Below are positions 18,201-27,700 of a DNA stretch of 64,000 bases, piece after piece. The stretch spans positions 210,761-274,760 of the forward strand of contig CAJXLF010000001.1 in assembly GCA_913055805.1 (NCBI GenBank), written 5' to 3'. Each line of letters begins with the position of its first letter. Position 1 is the first letter of the stretch. The position numbers were made by a program, and so were the translations under genes. The stretch comes from an uncultured Salinisphaerales bacterium (lineage in GTDB: Bacteria; Pseudomonadota; Gammaproteobacteria; Nevskiales; CAJXLF01). The notes under the pieces are model-generated. The model saw only the letters and a list, made by a program, of their open reading frames with translations. It ran no database searches and was not told where the DNA came from.

Positions 18201-21200
18201 AGACATACAAGCCCAGAACCGCATTAGAACCCACTCCACAGTTTCCAATGCTTTCGCACCATCGGTACGGTGTGTAGACAATGGCGCCTCCCGGTTGAGT
18301 CTCTGTGAGTTGACGTCCAAAAGGATCAAAAGTCCAGTTTGTCGTGAGGCCGTTAGGGCCTGTTAATGATGTACGACCACCATGAGCTGGGTCATATTCA
18401 TGTGTCTCTGTATGTCCCAGGGCATTCGTTATCGTTTCTGGGAATTTGCCATCATTCGTATACGTTATCTGCGTAGTGCGGGTATCCACATTGGGGCCGC
18501 TAACGCTGATGGATGTTTTGTTGCCGTACTGGTCATAGTTATAGCTTTTAACATGCTCCAGGGTGGCATGCCCTGGCTCTATGCGCTCTTCGGTCAGTAG
18601 GCCCGTAAGGCCATCATAGGTAAAGGACGATACCCTTGTATCTATTTCGCCACTAGGTGCACTATGCGTCACCTCGCTACGAGTCAGTCTCCCTAGGTAC
18701 CAGCGTACTGTGTCATTGTCATACGTGTTGATCGTAGAGGTAACAAATGGTGCCTGGCTAGGTCCGCCTGTGGCCACAGATAACTCTGTGACGTTGCCAC
18801 AAGTATCGTAAGTCGACGTGGTTTCTGTAACTCTTACAGGAATATTCGGGCTGATTTCGTAATCAGTAGCAATACTCGTTTCAACGTATGGAAAGACTCC
18901 ACTCGCAGCATGTCCACATGCCGGCGTTAATGAGTTGAGCGTATTGCTCACCGTCGATAACAACCGGTTACTGGCGTCCCGCGTTTCTGAATATTCCAAC
19001 ATTCCTGAGTAGGGGTGTGTAGTAGCATAATCACTGATCTCCGTAATGCCGGAGGCTTTATTCCATGCGCTTATCCGTTGGAATCCGTGCATGCCAAGAC
19101 CATGCAGGTTTGCTTGCAACCCCTCATATGAATAATGAACGAGCCGTGGGCCATCGGGTATGGTATATGTTGTGGCAGGCCGCTCTTCATACTTTTTCAC
19201 GACAGTATAGGCTCCGATAATATCCTGGTCTGGATAGCTGGCATCGGTGCCTTTCGTATAAGTGCCCTTATCGTTTAAATTTGAATAGGTAACGACTATT
19301 TGGGCGCCAAGACCATTTGTTACCGTATGTAATAAATCTGGTTCTGCACTTTGTGATAGATACGTCTCACGGGCATAACCGCCTCGCGCGTAGACAAAAT
19401 CAACCACCCCATTGCCATCAATATCTGCAATCGTGCCTCGTGTAGTCGGTGTGTAATATTGAGGGTGCGAGATGAACAAGGGCTTGGGGGCATTGTATGA
19501 GGGGTTGTAAACCCATCGACAACTGGTACTTGCGCACCCCGATGTTCCTAAGCCGCTATTTAAATAGGTTTGAAGGTAGGTTTGTTGGTTAACTTCATAC
19601 GCACGCACTAAATCAGGAAGTCCGTCTTTATTCACATCCACGAGAAGGCCTTTTCTGGCCCCGGTTTGGAAAAACAAGTCTTTCGGGAGCGTGAAGGTAG
19701 TGTCTTCAACCCACAGCGCGTTAGTACCGGTCGTATAAAACAATCCTCCCGTATTCATCCACGTGCGGCGAGGGTTAGAGCTATTTTCGTAGTAGCCATA
19801 CACGTAGTCCACAAGGCCATCGGCATTCAGATCGATTAATTCCCCACGAGCTTTATCATCGACAATTAGTGCCTTTGGTAAAGCTAGGCGGGAGTAGGGC
19901 TGAGATGACCAGCCATTGCCAGTGTTCAGCCATGTCTGGTTAACCGTGCCGTTTTTACTATAAGAATAGATGTACTCAGGTAGACCATCACCGGTTAAGT
20001 CGACAAGCTCGCCTCGTTGGGTTGCGTGGCCTTCACTTGAAAATAACCGATAACCTTCCGGCGTCTTATAGCCCGTGGATTCCACCCAATAGCAACTTTC
20101 CCCTGAGCAATTCGGGTCATTCCTGAAGTTGTTCAGCCAGGTTTTGTTTTCTTTACCGTCACGTGAGAGAACAAGGTCTGGAAGGCCGTCACCATTGATG
20201 TCTTTGATAATGCCGTTCTGGGCTTTATAGGTGTAAAGGTTTGAGGGTAACTGCCAGCGTGTGTCTATATCCCAGCCACTGCCGGTGTTGATATGAGTGG
20301 GTTTGCCGTATCCCAAGGACGGCATGGCTTCGATGTAATCAGGCAAACCATCAGCATTCAAATCAATAAGTCTGCCAATACCGTAGAAAGGCGCAAATCC
20401 GGTCGGATAGTACATTTCGAAAGGCATTCCCGGATAGCCGTCTTCGTCCCAGGAGTTTCCGGTGTTTGTCCAGGTTTTCAGAGCAAAAGTGGAAGTATTT
20501 ACATCTGTATAGGCCGTGACCCAATCTGGTAAACCATCTCCGTTAACGTCTACTACTTCACCTAAAAGTACATCTTCGTATTCGCCCTCTTTTTGTAAGA
20601 AGTCTGGCGGTGTGGCAGCTTGATTAAACCCTGCATAGGCATCTTGCCAGCTAAAATCCGTGGTAGGCATGCACTTAGAAACGCCATTTCCATCAAATGC
20701 ACATTCGCTGATGGCGCTCATTCTGGACCGGCCTGTACCAGGAGCGGTTTCGTAACTCATGCTGTACTCGCGTACTTTTGTTGTTCCCGTATAAGTAGCG
20801 ATTTGAGTGAGCCGATGCTTCAGGATGATGGGCTGTGCATGTCCTTGGATACCAGCCACCACGTGCTTTTGGGTTACGTCCAGGCGTGTTGTGTCATAAG
20901 TAAACTCAACCTTTAGACTATGTGGCGTTCCCGAGGTATGACCACCATATTCAATATCACGAATCTGGTAGCTCCTGGAGTAAGCGTCGAAATCATAATT
21001 AAAGGTAATGTAGTTGCCTGCAGAGTCCTCAATACGACTGATTGGCCAAAGGTATTGCATTGAGGATTGCGGGATAACAACTCTTACATTGGCATTGCCA
21101 TAGGTATAAGTCAGCCCAGATTTGGTTTTAAGTTCGAAATATGAGGTTGCGGCGTCTGTCGATCCTACGGCCGTTACAGCTTTAAAGCTGTCAATATCGG

Positions 21201-21903
21201 TACGATAATTCGCCCCATCCGCTCCATAGCTTCCCTGAACCAACTTGAGACGTTGGCCATCCAGACAAAGTCGGCCAGATGAGGCGTAAGCGCTACCATC
21301 ATGGGCAATGGTTTTGTTGCAACGACTAATACTTGATAATCCGGAGAGACTCCAACCTATCCCCAACAGGCCATTGCCACTCTGGCTGGAGTACTGCAGC
21401 CCCAGTTCTGGTTCCATGCCGGCAACACCGGGAGGGACGGTGATAGGGATGCTATAAGAGGCGGCACCGCTTGGGGATACCTGAAACTGCCCAGCTATCG
21501 TTCCTGGTTCAGCAGAAGTATCAACCGCGCTTGAAGTCGCTATCATCGACGAGGATCGCATAGCAGTTCCGCCAATCGGCATTGATTGTGACTGTGCGAT
21601 AAATTCAGAAGTTGAAATTGATTTCTCAACTTTAGTGTTTTGAATTGCTCCTAGAACATTCTTTAGGCTTCTTTTGCTGCCTATATTTTTTATAGGCTTG
21701 AAGTTTTCTTCGATAGATAGGGGTAATGCGGATTCATCTATGACTGGTGTTTCGCTACCGCTTAAAAGTAAGGGTTCCTTATCAGGAGTTGCAGCGATTG
21801 CATTTGCCGCAATGCATATGCCTAGCACGCTGGCAATGGCCATTCGAATGATCAATGTGAAGTTGCCCGAGTCAATTACACTTTTAGTCGTATGAATTTT
21901 CAT
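15205..21903 (-). CDS. Giant exported SpvB / FG-GAP / RHS-repeat protein (Tc-toxin B/C-like)
   Basis: 2232 aa. A Sec signal peptide is visible (MAIASVLGICIAANAIAA core). From ~130 an SpvB domain (AGQFQVSPSGAASYSIPI, LQYSSQSGNGLLGIGWSL) resembles the TcaC/TcB start. From ~440 to 840 come seven Ca-binding FG-GAP/VCBS motifs (DVNGDGLPD, DLNADGLPD, DINGDGLPD, DLTGDGLPE, DLNADGLVD, DVNKDGLPD, DIDGNGVVD). From ~1180 come RHS/YD repeats, then the core signature (HTDHLGSV at ~1793 and a DPSGF end at ~1906). The last ~326 residues are a unique tip with Gly/Ala-rich hydrophobic stretches, then a soluble domain containing NEANAWYR. Such proteins form a hollow shell enclosing the cleaved tip. No VgrG, PAAR or Tc A component is nearby. 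The gene is AT-rich compared with the core genes. The tip's activity is unknown. Confidence 0.85.
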   Translation of the reverse strand: MKIHTTKSVIDSGNFTLIIRMAIASVLGICIAANAIAATPDKEPLLLSGSETPVIDESALPLSIEENFKPIKNIGSKRSLKNVLGAIQNTKVEKSISTSEFIAQSQSMPIGGTAMRSSSMIATSSAVDTSAEPGTIAGQFQVSPSGAASYSIPITVPPGVAGMEPELGLQYSSQSGNGLLGIGWSLSGLSSISRCNKTIAHDGSAYASSGRLCLDGQRLKLVQGSYGADGANYRTDIDSFKAVTAVGSTDAATSYFELKTKSGLTYTYGNANVRVVIPQSSMQYLWPISRIEDSAGNYITFNYDFDAYSRSYQIRDIEYGGHTSGTPHSLKVEFTYDTTRLDVTQKHVVAGIQGHAQPIILKHRLTQIATYTGTTKVREYSMSYETAPGTGRSRMSAISECAFDGNGVSKCMPTTDFSWQDAYAGFNQAATPPDFLQKEGEYEDVLLGEVVDVNGDGLPDWVTAYTDVNTSTFALKTWTNTGNSWDEDGYPGMPFEMYYPTGFAPFYGIGRLIDLNADGLPDYIEAMPSLGYGKPTHINTGSGWDIDTRWQLPSNLYTYKAQNGIIKDINGDGLPDLVLSRDGKENKTWLNNFRNDPNCSGESCYWVESTGYKTPEGYRLFSSEGHATQRGELVDLTGDGLPEYIYSYSKNGTVNQTWLNTGNGWSSQPYSRLALPKALIVDDKARGELIDLNADGLVDYVYGYYENSSNPRRTWMNTGGLFYTTGTNALWVEDTTFTLPKDLFFQTGARKGLLVDVNKDGLPDLVRAYEVNQQTYLQTYLNSGLGTSGCASTSCRWVYNPSYNAPKPLFISHPQYYTPTTRGTIADIDGNGVVDFVYARGGYARETYLSQSAEPDLLHTVTNGLGAQIVVTYSNLNDKGTYTKGTDASYPDQDIIGAYTVVKKYEERPATTYTIPDGPRLVHYSYEGLQANLHGLGMHGFQRISAWNKASGITEISDYATTHPYSGMLEYSETRDASNRLLSTVSNTLNSLTPACGHAASGVFPYVETSIATDYEISPNIPVRVTETTSTYDTCGNVTELSVATGGPSQAPFVTSTINTYDNDTVRWYLGRLTRSEVTHSAPSGEIDTRVSSFTYDGLTGLLTEERIEPGHATLEHVKSYNYDQYGNKTSISVSGPNVDTRTTQITYTNDGKFPETITNALGHTETHEYDPAHGGRTSLTGPNGLTTNWTFDPFGRQLTETQPGGAIVYTPYRWCESIGNCGVGSNAVLGLYVYRTDAPTTVKIFDRYERSIAESKLGYNGQWIDVLTNYDDRDRPVSKSAPHYRGDAQYWTQLQYDDFDRVVKESSPTSEADPTLRSTLYDYQGLTTLQTDANGNTTTQVVDALGRTVSVTDALSGTVSYRYDAFGNLVETTDPAGNKITMGYDIRGNKTSMSDPDMGDWVYVYNTFGELTKQTDAKGQDTVMVYDKLGRMTVRFETTEVTAWEYDTRWIGALSHTLQGPYGGGSTYVEGYYYDSLGRVTYRADVIEGSYYYTGYTYDSQSRLRAMVYPSSFPVWNVYNSYGYLCQVRYDDQNDCAAEGFSWRLDHIDAFGNVESATLNNGIFETRHHDQARGHMSAIMTGNGISADVQNLEYTWDAVGNLTSRTDHLQSGLSESFSYDALNRMTYASTTGGEVMSLTYDSLGNISSKSDVGNYQYDPNRPHQLTEVTGTRAATFTYDENGNQLTSSNGRTVTWSSFNKPIDIRQNVSGGQNRTQIRYGSDRKRYKTVVDHTQNGTTTTRTTHYIGDHYEQVFVDSKKESKHHFSAYGRTYAVFNASEITGWSVGYLHTDHLGSVVAITGTSGALWQQFSYDAFGKRRNINWQADATDALLYQTPPGQRVTERGFTGHEHLDSVALVHMNGRVYDPIYGRFISADPYIQFPENTQSYNRYSYVLNNPLSHTDPSGFGLGSWLKRQFGKFVRWFDRNWRAVVSIGITVFTGGVGATFGQAFWGGFAAGLITSGGDIRAGFIGGFTAGAFYGVGKIPGVGNAPFLQAGHAKKVLLHGSIGGVSSALRGGKFQHGFLSAGSSAFAAPWIAGNIRQGDYVGQVTAAAVVGGTAAELGGGKFANGAITGAMSYSLNQATQSGRNGRARQLAEQRRQLLLSGAKDGHLTLNEANAWYRHMHGKPLTVDLNKIDISGISASDFPNGPGSYEKLTVSGFGDFLVHGSLGFTLGADGTTLTVGTEMYDFNYKSWSSHPVRNVLNFVGDVYAGSGTPFPITYRGSAQIGQ

Positions 21904-22532
21904 GATTATTAGTCCCTGGGCGTCAGTTTCTGCTCTGAATCGCCATCATTGATAAGTGGGTGCATCTCGATGCACTTCACAGTTACGGGATCAAGTGACT
22001 GTCTCCCGCAACCACCTCAAAGGAATCGCTTCCTGAGAGCCTTTCCCTTTCAGGGTTCATAAGAGGTTATCTGGCAGACGGGGAGAGTTTTATAGGAAAT
22101 TTCCTACGGCGTTTGTCAGGAAATGTCGGTAAATCTCCGTAAGCCGAGTAATTCGTAGATTTAGCGGGGCAGAGAAGCAAGGGCGCGTCAGAGTCCAGGT
22201 GGAGGAGGGCTTGCCCCTTGCCTGCCCAGCACCGTATTGCCCCATAATCAGGATTCAAAAGGGCGCTTGATGGTCTGTATCGCTTTCCTGGATCAGGCGG
22301 AAAACGTTGAATGGCCGCCTATATTCGGACCGATTTGTAGGTTGTCATAATGAATCGCCACGGCTTATGTAGACGTGGCTGAGTTCTATACTTCAGCCAT
22401 TACAAGTGAGTACAACAGTCAGTTGTATTGGCACACCCCTTAATCTTGGTGCCTGACCTATAGGGGCATTACGTTTGTGATCTCTGGATTATAATTTAAG
22501 TGGATTTCCTTGCGAGCGAGGCCAAATAAGAA
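21904..22532. other. 629-bp intergenic region upstream of the SpvB/RHS gene
   Basis: No convincing gene is seen. It contains the promoter region of the minus-strand RHS gene and a 14-bp palindrome (separate entry). Short frames here lack a ribosome site or family resemblance. Confidence 0.5.
22093..22106. promoter_or_regulatory. Perfect palindrome TAGGAAATTTCCTA upstream of the RHS gene
   Basis: A 14-bp perfect palindrome about 190 bp upstream of the RHS start, with a degenerate second copy (CAGGAAATGTCGGTA) beginning about 20 bp further on. The form resembles dyads bound by NarL/FixJ-type regulators such as the RcsB box. The regulator is unknown; binding is inferred. Confidence 0.4.
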
Positions 22533-22687
22533 ATGTGCCAGTACAAATATCCCTTGGACATCGGTGAGCTTAGCCAGGATGTGATCCGGAAGCTTAACGA
22601 AAAGAATGCGCCGCCAAAGAATTCGAAGATACTAAGCTCGTATATAGATGCCCTTAACGCGTCGAACTCTGAGAACACTGACGACCT
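22533..22687 (+). pseudogene. 5' part of a small gene split by the IS3 element
   Basis: ATG at 22533 opens a frame of about 52 codons (MCQYKYPLDIGELSQ...) that runs into the IS terminal repeat and stops within it at 22704. A matching 3' part lies on the far side (23920-24003), ending in a TAATG overlap with the next gene. No homologue is recognised, so the split-gene reading is inference from geometry. Confidence 0.4.
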
Positions 22688-22754
22688 TGTTGGGGTTCTA
22701 CCCTAACGCCACGGACACTTTAAAGAAGACCGATAATGGTCGAAAGGAGTGTTC

Positions 22755-23042
22755 ATGTCGAAGCGAAGAAAGTACAGCCTTCAGTTCAAACAGGAAGCTG
22801 TTGAGTTAGCCCGCCAGTCGGGTGTGAGTTGTGCCCAGGTGGCCCGAGAGCTGGGTATCGGAGCAAATCTGCTGACACGCTGGAAGCGTGAAGCCGATGA
22901 TCAGGGTAAAAGAGTATTCGGCGGACCTGGCACGCCACGCGATGAAGAAGTGGCGCAGCTCAAACGCGAGCTGGCCCGTGTAAAGAAGGAGCGAGATTTT
23001 TTGCGCGAAGCGGCAACGTTCTTCGCCAGGGAGTCGTCCTGA
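22755..23042 (+). CDS. IS3-family transposase OrfA
   Basis: 95 aa helix-turn-helix protein ([35 protein letters not shown]) with a C-terminal leucine-rich coil ([18 protein letters not shown]), the standard OrfA layout. AAAGGAG five bases before the ATG at 22755. It ends in a CTGA overlap with the OrfB frame, where programmed -1 frameshifting normally makes the OrfAB transposase. Confidence 0.9.
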   Translation: MSKRRKYSLQFKQEAVELARQSGVSCAQVARELGIGANLLTRWKREADDQGKRVFGGPGTPRDEEVAQLKRELARVKKERDFLREAATFFARESS

Positions 23043-23910
23043 GATACCAGGCGATCCAGCGTTGTCGCAATCAGTTTCCCGTTCGTTTGATGTGTCGATG
23101 CCTGAAGGTGTCACCTAGTGGCTATTACGCATGGGTAGGACGCCCGCCCAGCGCCAGGGCCTTGGATAACGCCCGTCTGTTAAAGCGTATCCGTGAGATA
23201 CACGAAGACAGCAAAGGCATCATCGGTGCGCCACGCATGCATGAAGATCTGGTCCATGAAGGCGAAACCGCTAGCTTGAACCGCATTGCTCGCCTGATGG
23301 CGAACAATGGTCTCTATGGATGGCCTCGTCGCAAAGGCCGACGCCGCCTGGGTAGGGCTGCTCAACGCCCAGGTATGTAGTGAATCACCTTGAACGAGAC
23401 TTCACTGCTTTAGAACCTGAGCGTAAATGGGTGACTGACATCACTGAAATCGGAACGCAGGAAGGTAAACTATTCCTCTGTGTGGTGATTGATCTTTACA
23501 GCAAACTGGTGCTCGGCTGGTCAATGCATCACCGACAGGACCGGCACATGGTGATTCGGGCGGTGGAGATGGCCATTTGGCAACGTCAGGGGGACTGGTC
23601 AGTGATTCTGCATTCGGATCGCGGCAGCCAATTCACCAGCGATGATTATCAGCGTTTCTTAAAACAGAATACGCTGATCTGCAGCATGAGTAAGGTGGGT
23701 CATTGCGGCGACAATGCTGCCTGTGAGGGTTTCTTCGGAATGCTTAAGCGGGAGCTTGTACAGCATGTCACCTATCGAACACTAGATGCCGCTAAGGCTG
23801 ATGTGTTTGACTATATCGAGCGATTCCATAATCCTCGGATGAGGCGAAGAGTCGCTAAACAGGATCAAAAATTTTTAACCTATTCTAAACCGTCCGTGGT
23901 GACGGGGTAG
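23039..23910 (+). pseudogene. IS3-family transposase OrfB, frameshifted
   Basis: The OrfB frame entered at 23039 ([14 protein letters not shown]..., then [19 protein letters not shown]) runs to a TAG near 23380 after GRAAQRPGM. The integrase core then continues in another frame from 23380 ([48 protein letters not shown]). The DDE residues survive in the second part. The frame change between the HTH part and the core should inactivate the protein unless it is bypassed or is a sequencing error. Confidence 0.85.
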
Positions 23911-23919
23911 AACCCGACA

Positions 23920-24003
23920 AGGCTTTCGGCCGAATCTACTAGACACCAGCCAGGAGCGGTTCATTACAAGAAGCAGTCCATCGCATTTAGGGAGCGCTTC
24001 TAA
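23920..24003 (+). pseudogene. 3' part of the small gene split by the IS3 element
   Basis: Directly after the IS right end an open frame gives a charged C-terminal segment (LSAESTRHQPGAVHYKKQ..., ending FRERF) with its TAA at 24001-24003. The stop overlaps the ATG of the next gene (TAATG), the mark of translational coupling in an operon. This suggests the gene upstream of 24003 was real before the insertion. Confidence 0.4.
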
Positions 24004-24353
24004 TGACGAAGTGGTTTGACAAGGCTCAGTCTCTGATTCAGCCCTTACTTGATAAGGCGCACACTGCCACGGACGCAGGTGAAGTTAGTTTTACCTGTAA
24101 CCCTGAGGATATCCAGAACGCAGTCAAAGGGTCTGCGCTGATCGACCAGGAGCTTGAGGGGAGGACTAGCAAAGTCACTGAATCCCTTATCGCTATAGCC
24201 GAGGATCCGGCGTCCCAGTCTGGTATTGTGGTCATCAGTGTAGATAACCTGGATTCTTCCGATGTAGATACCCGCCTAGAAGATGGTCGATTGCAAGTGG
24301 ACTTGAATTCCCTTGCTGAGCGAGTTGATTCAACTCGTCGCAAGTACATTTAA
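24003..24353 (+). CDS. Hypothetical acidic protein
   Basis: 116 aa with no signal peptide or membrane segment, acidic overall, probably alpha-helical at the start (KWFDKAQSLIQPLLDKA). It contains a strand-like region (SGIVVISVDNLD). The ATG overlaps the stop of the interrupted upstream gene, so it was probably the second gene of a small operon. I recognise no family. Confidence 0.6.
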   Translation: MTKWFDKAQSLIQPLLDKAHTATDAGEVSFTCNPEDIQNAVKGSALIDQELEGRTSKVTESLIAIAEDPASQSGIVVISVDNLDSSDVDTRLEDGRLQVDLNSLAERVDSTRRKYI

Positions 24354-24713
24354 ATTGCGGTCAGTTTCTCGTCTTAATAACGTGGCGGCTAAGCCTGGTT
24401 GAGCACGGCCACGATTTGTTCTACAGAAAAAGCTTTCTTCACAGCAAACTCCTCGCCCCTCACAGGGCTCAGTTTGCCGGAAAACTAACATTCAGAATGG
24501 CTCAAATATCGGATAGCAGGTCACGGGGTGAGGGTCACTGAAAGGTAGATTATTGGCTAGTCTGTAGTTAAACAGAGGTCTAATTGATTTTGTGTTAGAA
24601 AGTCTATAGATTCGGGACACTGCTTATCATGTCGTCGTTAGTAAAATAATTTACATATCGCTCAGATGGGATTGAGAGACCCATTAAAAAAGCGATAAAA
24701 ATCAGGACTGAAA
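24354..24713. other. 360-bp intergenic region before the NHL/RHS gene
   Basis: Contains a short IS3 OrfA relic on the minus strand (24389-24442). The rest is AT-rich and presumably carries the promoter of the gene at 24714. AGGA lies six bases before that ATG. No other feature is seen. Confidence 0.5.
24389..24442 (-). pseudogene. IS3-family OrfA N-terminal relic
   Basis: GTG at 24442 reads VKKAFSVEQIVAVLNQA then stop. KK-x-F-S-x-EQIV-x-VL-x-QA is the very characteristic start of IS407-type OrfA proteins. Only 17 codons remain. Confidence 0.55.
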
Positions 24714-27700
24714 ATGTTAAAAATAATTCATACGGGGAAGTTCCGTTTTCTGGCTGGCATTATTTCTGCCTGTATCTTTCTAGTCGCAATTAATGCATAC
24801 AGTGATCCTCAGGACAGCTATCTTGATGCTGTCTGGGTTGGGGATTCTGAAGGGCTGCTTAAATATCGAACATCTGATGGCTCTCTTGCTGTTGAGATTG
24901 ATGAAATCCAGGATGTTCAGGCAATAGCTGTAGATGAAATTGCCAGTCTGGTATGGGCGTTTTCCGAAGGTTATCTATACGCCTATAATTTTGACGGCGT
25001 AGAACAGCTTGCCATTATGGTGCCAGACAATGAACTAACACTTAATGATGTTGGGCTTGGTTATGAAAAACTGCTTGCCGATAGTTTGGAAGCAGTTTAT
25101 TGCGTCCCTGATTTACTGGTCCAACACGCAATCCCGATCAAGTATTTCTGGGAAGCTGCAAAACTTGTAGCAAACCCAGAGGATGGCAAAGTCTGGCTAG
25201 GTTACGGCAATCAGTTATATGAATACTCTATAGACGGATCACTTGTCTCAACCATTTCAACGCCAGGGTTAGTGACCTCGTTAACTTATGATAATTCGCG
25301 GTCGAATGTCTGGACGTCAGTCTGTAGAGAGTTGCTTGCGTACAATGCGGACAGCGGGCAGAAAGTACATAGCCATAATCATAATGTCATTGGCTGGATT
25401 CGAGATATTGACTACGACTCTGCGCAAGACCAGATATGGGTTGGTCTGGGTGGCAACCTTAGAAAATATGATGCGGGTACCGGGCAATCTACACTTTCCA
25501 AACACATCCCAATGGGCCGCCTGCAGTCAGATGGAAGTGGAAACCTATGGTCAACGAATTTAATCAATACCCGGCTTCGTTACCACGATTCTGAAGGGAA
25601 CGTTCTATTTTCCCTGAGTCCATTCAATGGTTGGAACCTTGGCAAGATAGTTTCTTTGTCAGCCAATAAATCAGATCACTCAGTTTGGGTCGCTAACCGG
25701 AAAGAGATCCGACATATATCCAACGATTCTCAGGTACTCAATTCAATTGAGTTACATGGCCTGTTGGGTGGAATAAAAGCACAAGTTATTTCACTGGGAA
25801 ACTATACAGATACAGTCGCCCCAGAGTTGTGGATTGACGCGCCTCTTCAGGATGAATATTTAAATACAAATCAGCCCGTACTATCCATTTCCTACTCTGA
25901 TGCTGGTCAGGGCGTTGATCCAGATACTTTGTCTGTATTTCTGGATAATCAAGCTGCCGACGTAGTCTGTACTTCAGATTCAAATAGTGCGACATGTTCA
26001 TTTAACGAAATACTGAGCGAAGGGTCACACTTTGTGGCTGCTAGCGTTTCAGATTATGCGGGCAATCAATCTGAGTCCGTTACTTTAGATTTTAGAGTGG
26101 ATACGATTCCCCCTGCCCAGGCCGATACATCCAAGATTACTGCTAGTGAACCTGATGAAAATGGTGATGTTGTTATCACTGGGGAGGAAGGTTCAGTTGA
26201 GTCAGGCAGTACCGTCGTAGTTACAAATAATCGTACGGGAGAATCTGTGAGCGTAACTTCGAACGCTGATGGAAGCTTCTCCGTAACACTTAAAGGTGAG
26301 TTAGGTGATAGTTTCGCTATTACCGTGATTGATAAGGCAGGGAATCAGGGAGAAGCCAGCAGTGTGGTTTCGGCACCCCCTAGCCCGGAAACCATTGCCC
26401 CCCCATTACCCGAAGTGGGTTATCCACCGTTTGCGCAACGGATAGCCTTTATCTACTCCGGCGACAATCCTATTCAGCGAGATGTGGCCCCTGACACCAT
26501 AGAAGACCGGCGTGCATCCATGATGCACGGCACCGTACGCGACCGGGAAGGCAAACCCATCCCAGTAGTGAGGGTAACCATTCTGGATCATCCTGAATTC
26601 GGCCATACGTTGACTCAGGCTGATGGTGATTTCGATATGGTGGTTAATGGAGGCGGAGTTTTAACGGTTGTATACGAGAAGGCAGGTTTTTTGCCCGTTC
26701 AACGTACGCTCCAAACGGGTTGGAATGATTGGTATATAGCCGATGATGTGGTCATGATCCCATTAGATGAAAAAGTGACCATCATAGATTTGTCAGATAA
26801 CACTCAAAGTTTCCAGGTTGCACAAGGCAGTGTAGTCGAGGATTCGGATGGCAAAAGGCAGGCAACCCTCCTGTTTCCTGCAGGTACTACTGCTGAAATC
26901 ACATTACCCGACGGAAGTAAACAGCAACTCAGTCAGATTTCTGTTCGAGCTACGGAGTATACAGTCGGTGAGAGCGGACCTGATGCAATGCCTGCAGGGC
27001 TGCCACCCACATCTGCATATACGTATGCTGTTGAGCTATCCGTGGATCAGGCACGGCAACAGGGGGTCAAGGTTAATGGAAAGGATATTGAGTTTAGCCA
27101 GGCTGTGCCGTTCTATCTCGACAATTTCTTGGAGTTCCCTACAGGTCAAGCCGTGCCCATCGGTTATTACGATGGCGATATCGCAGCCTGGATCCCGTAC
27201 CCGAATGGCCGGATTATTGAAATTCTTCGGATAGAAAATGATCAGGCCATTTTAGATGTGACTGGCGATGGCGATGATGCTACTTCCACAGAACTAGAAG
27301 TGCTGGGAATTACCGATGATGAGCTCAGTCAGCTAGCACAGATATACATGTCAGGTGACAGTCTATGGCGTGCGGCACTTGAGCATTTTTCAACATGGGA
27401 TTGTAATTGGCCTTATGGCCCGCCTGAAGATGCACAGTTTCCAGATCTCGACTTGCCTAAAGAGACAGAAAAAACTCCAGATAATACCGACGAGGAAAAT
27501 TTGTGTCCTGGATGCACGATTCATCCTCAGTCTCAATCGCTACACGAATCTATTGGTATTGCAGGAACGCCATACTCTATGCATTATCAAAGTGATAGGG
27601 CATTGGGTTATGAGCAGAAGATAGCCATACCTTTAACAGGAAATACTCTCCCTTCTGACTTGGAAGGAGTCTCATTGTCAATACTTGTTGCTGGGCGCAA

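Larger units (their letters stand above)
22688..23919 (+). mobile_element. IS3-family insertion sequence with decayed transposase
   Basis: About 1.23 kb. Terminal inverted repeats are visible: left TGTTGGGGTTCTACCC from 22688, right GGGGTAGAACCCGACA ending 23919. Homology continues inward (CCACGGAC near the left end, GTCCGTGG near the right) and two or three bases outward. OrfA (22755-23042) is intact; OrfB is frameshifted. No clear target duplication is seen (CCT left, AGG right), which may reflect later change. The element sits between the two divergent RHS genes. Confidence 0.8.

Noticed and set aside
22067..22258. Minus-strand frame upstream of the RHS gene
   Set aside because: No ribosome site, contains the palindrome, and resembles no known protein.
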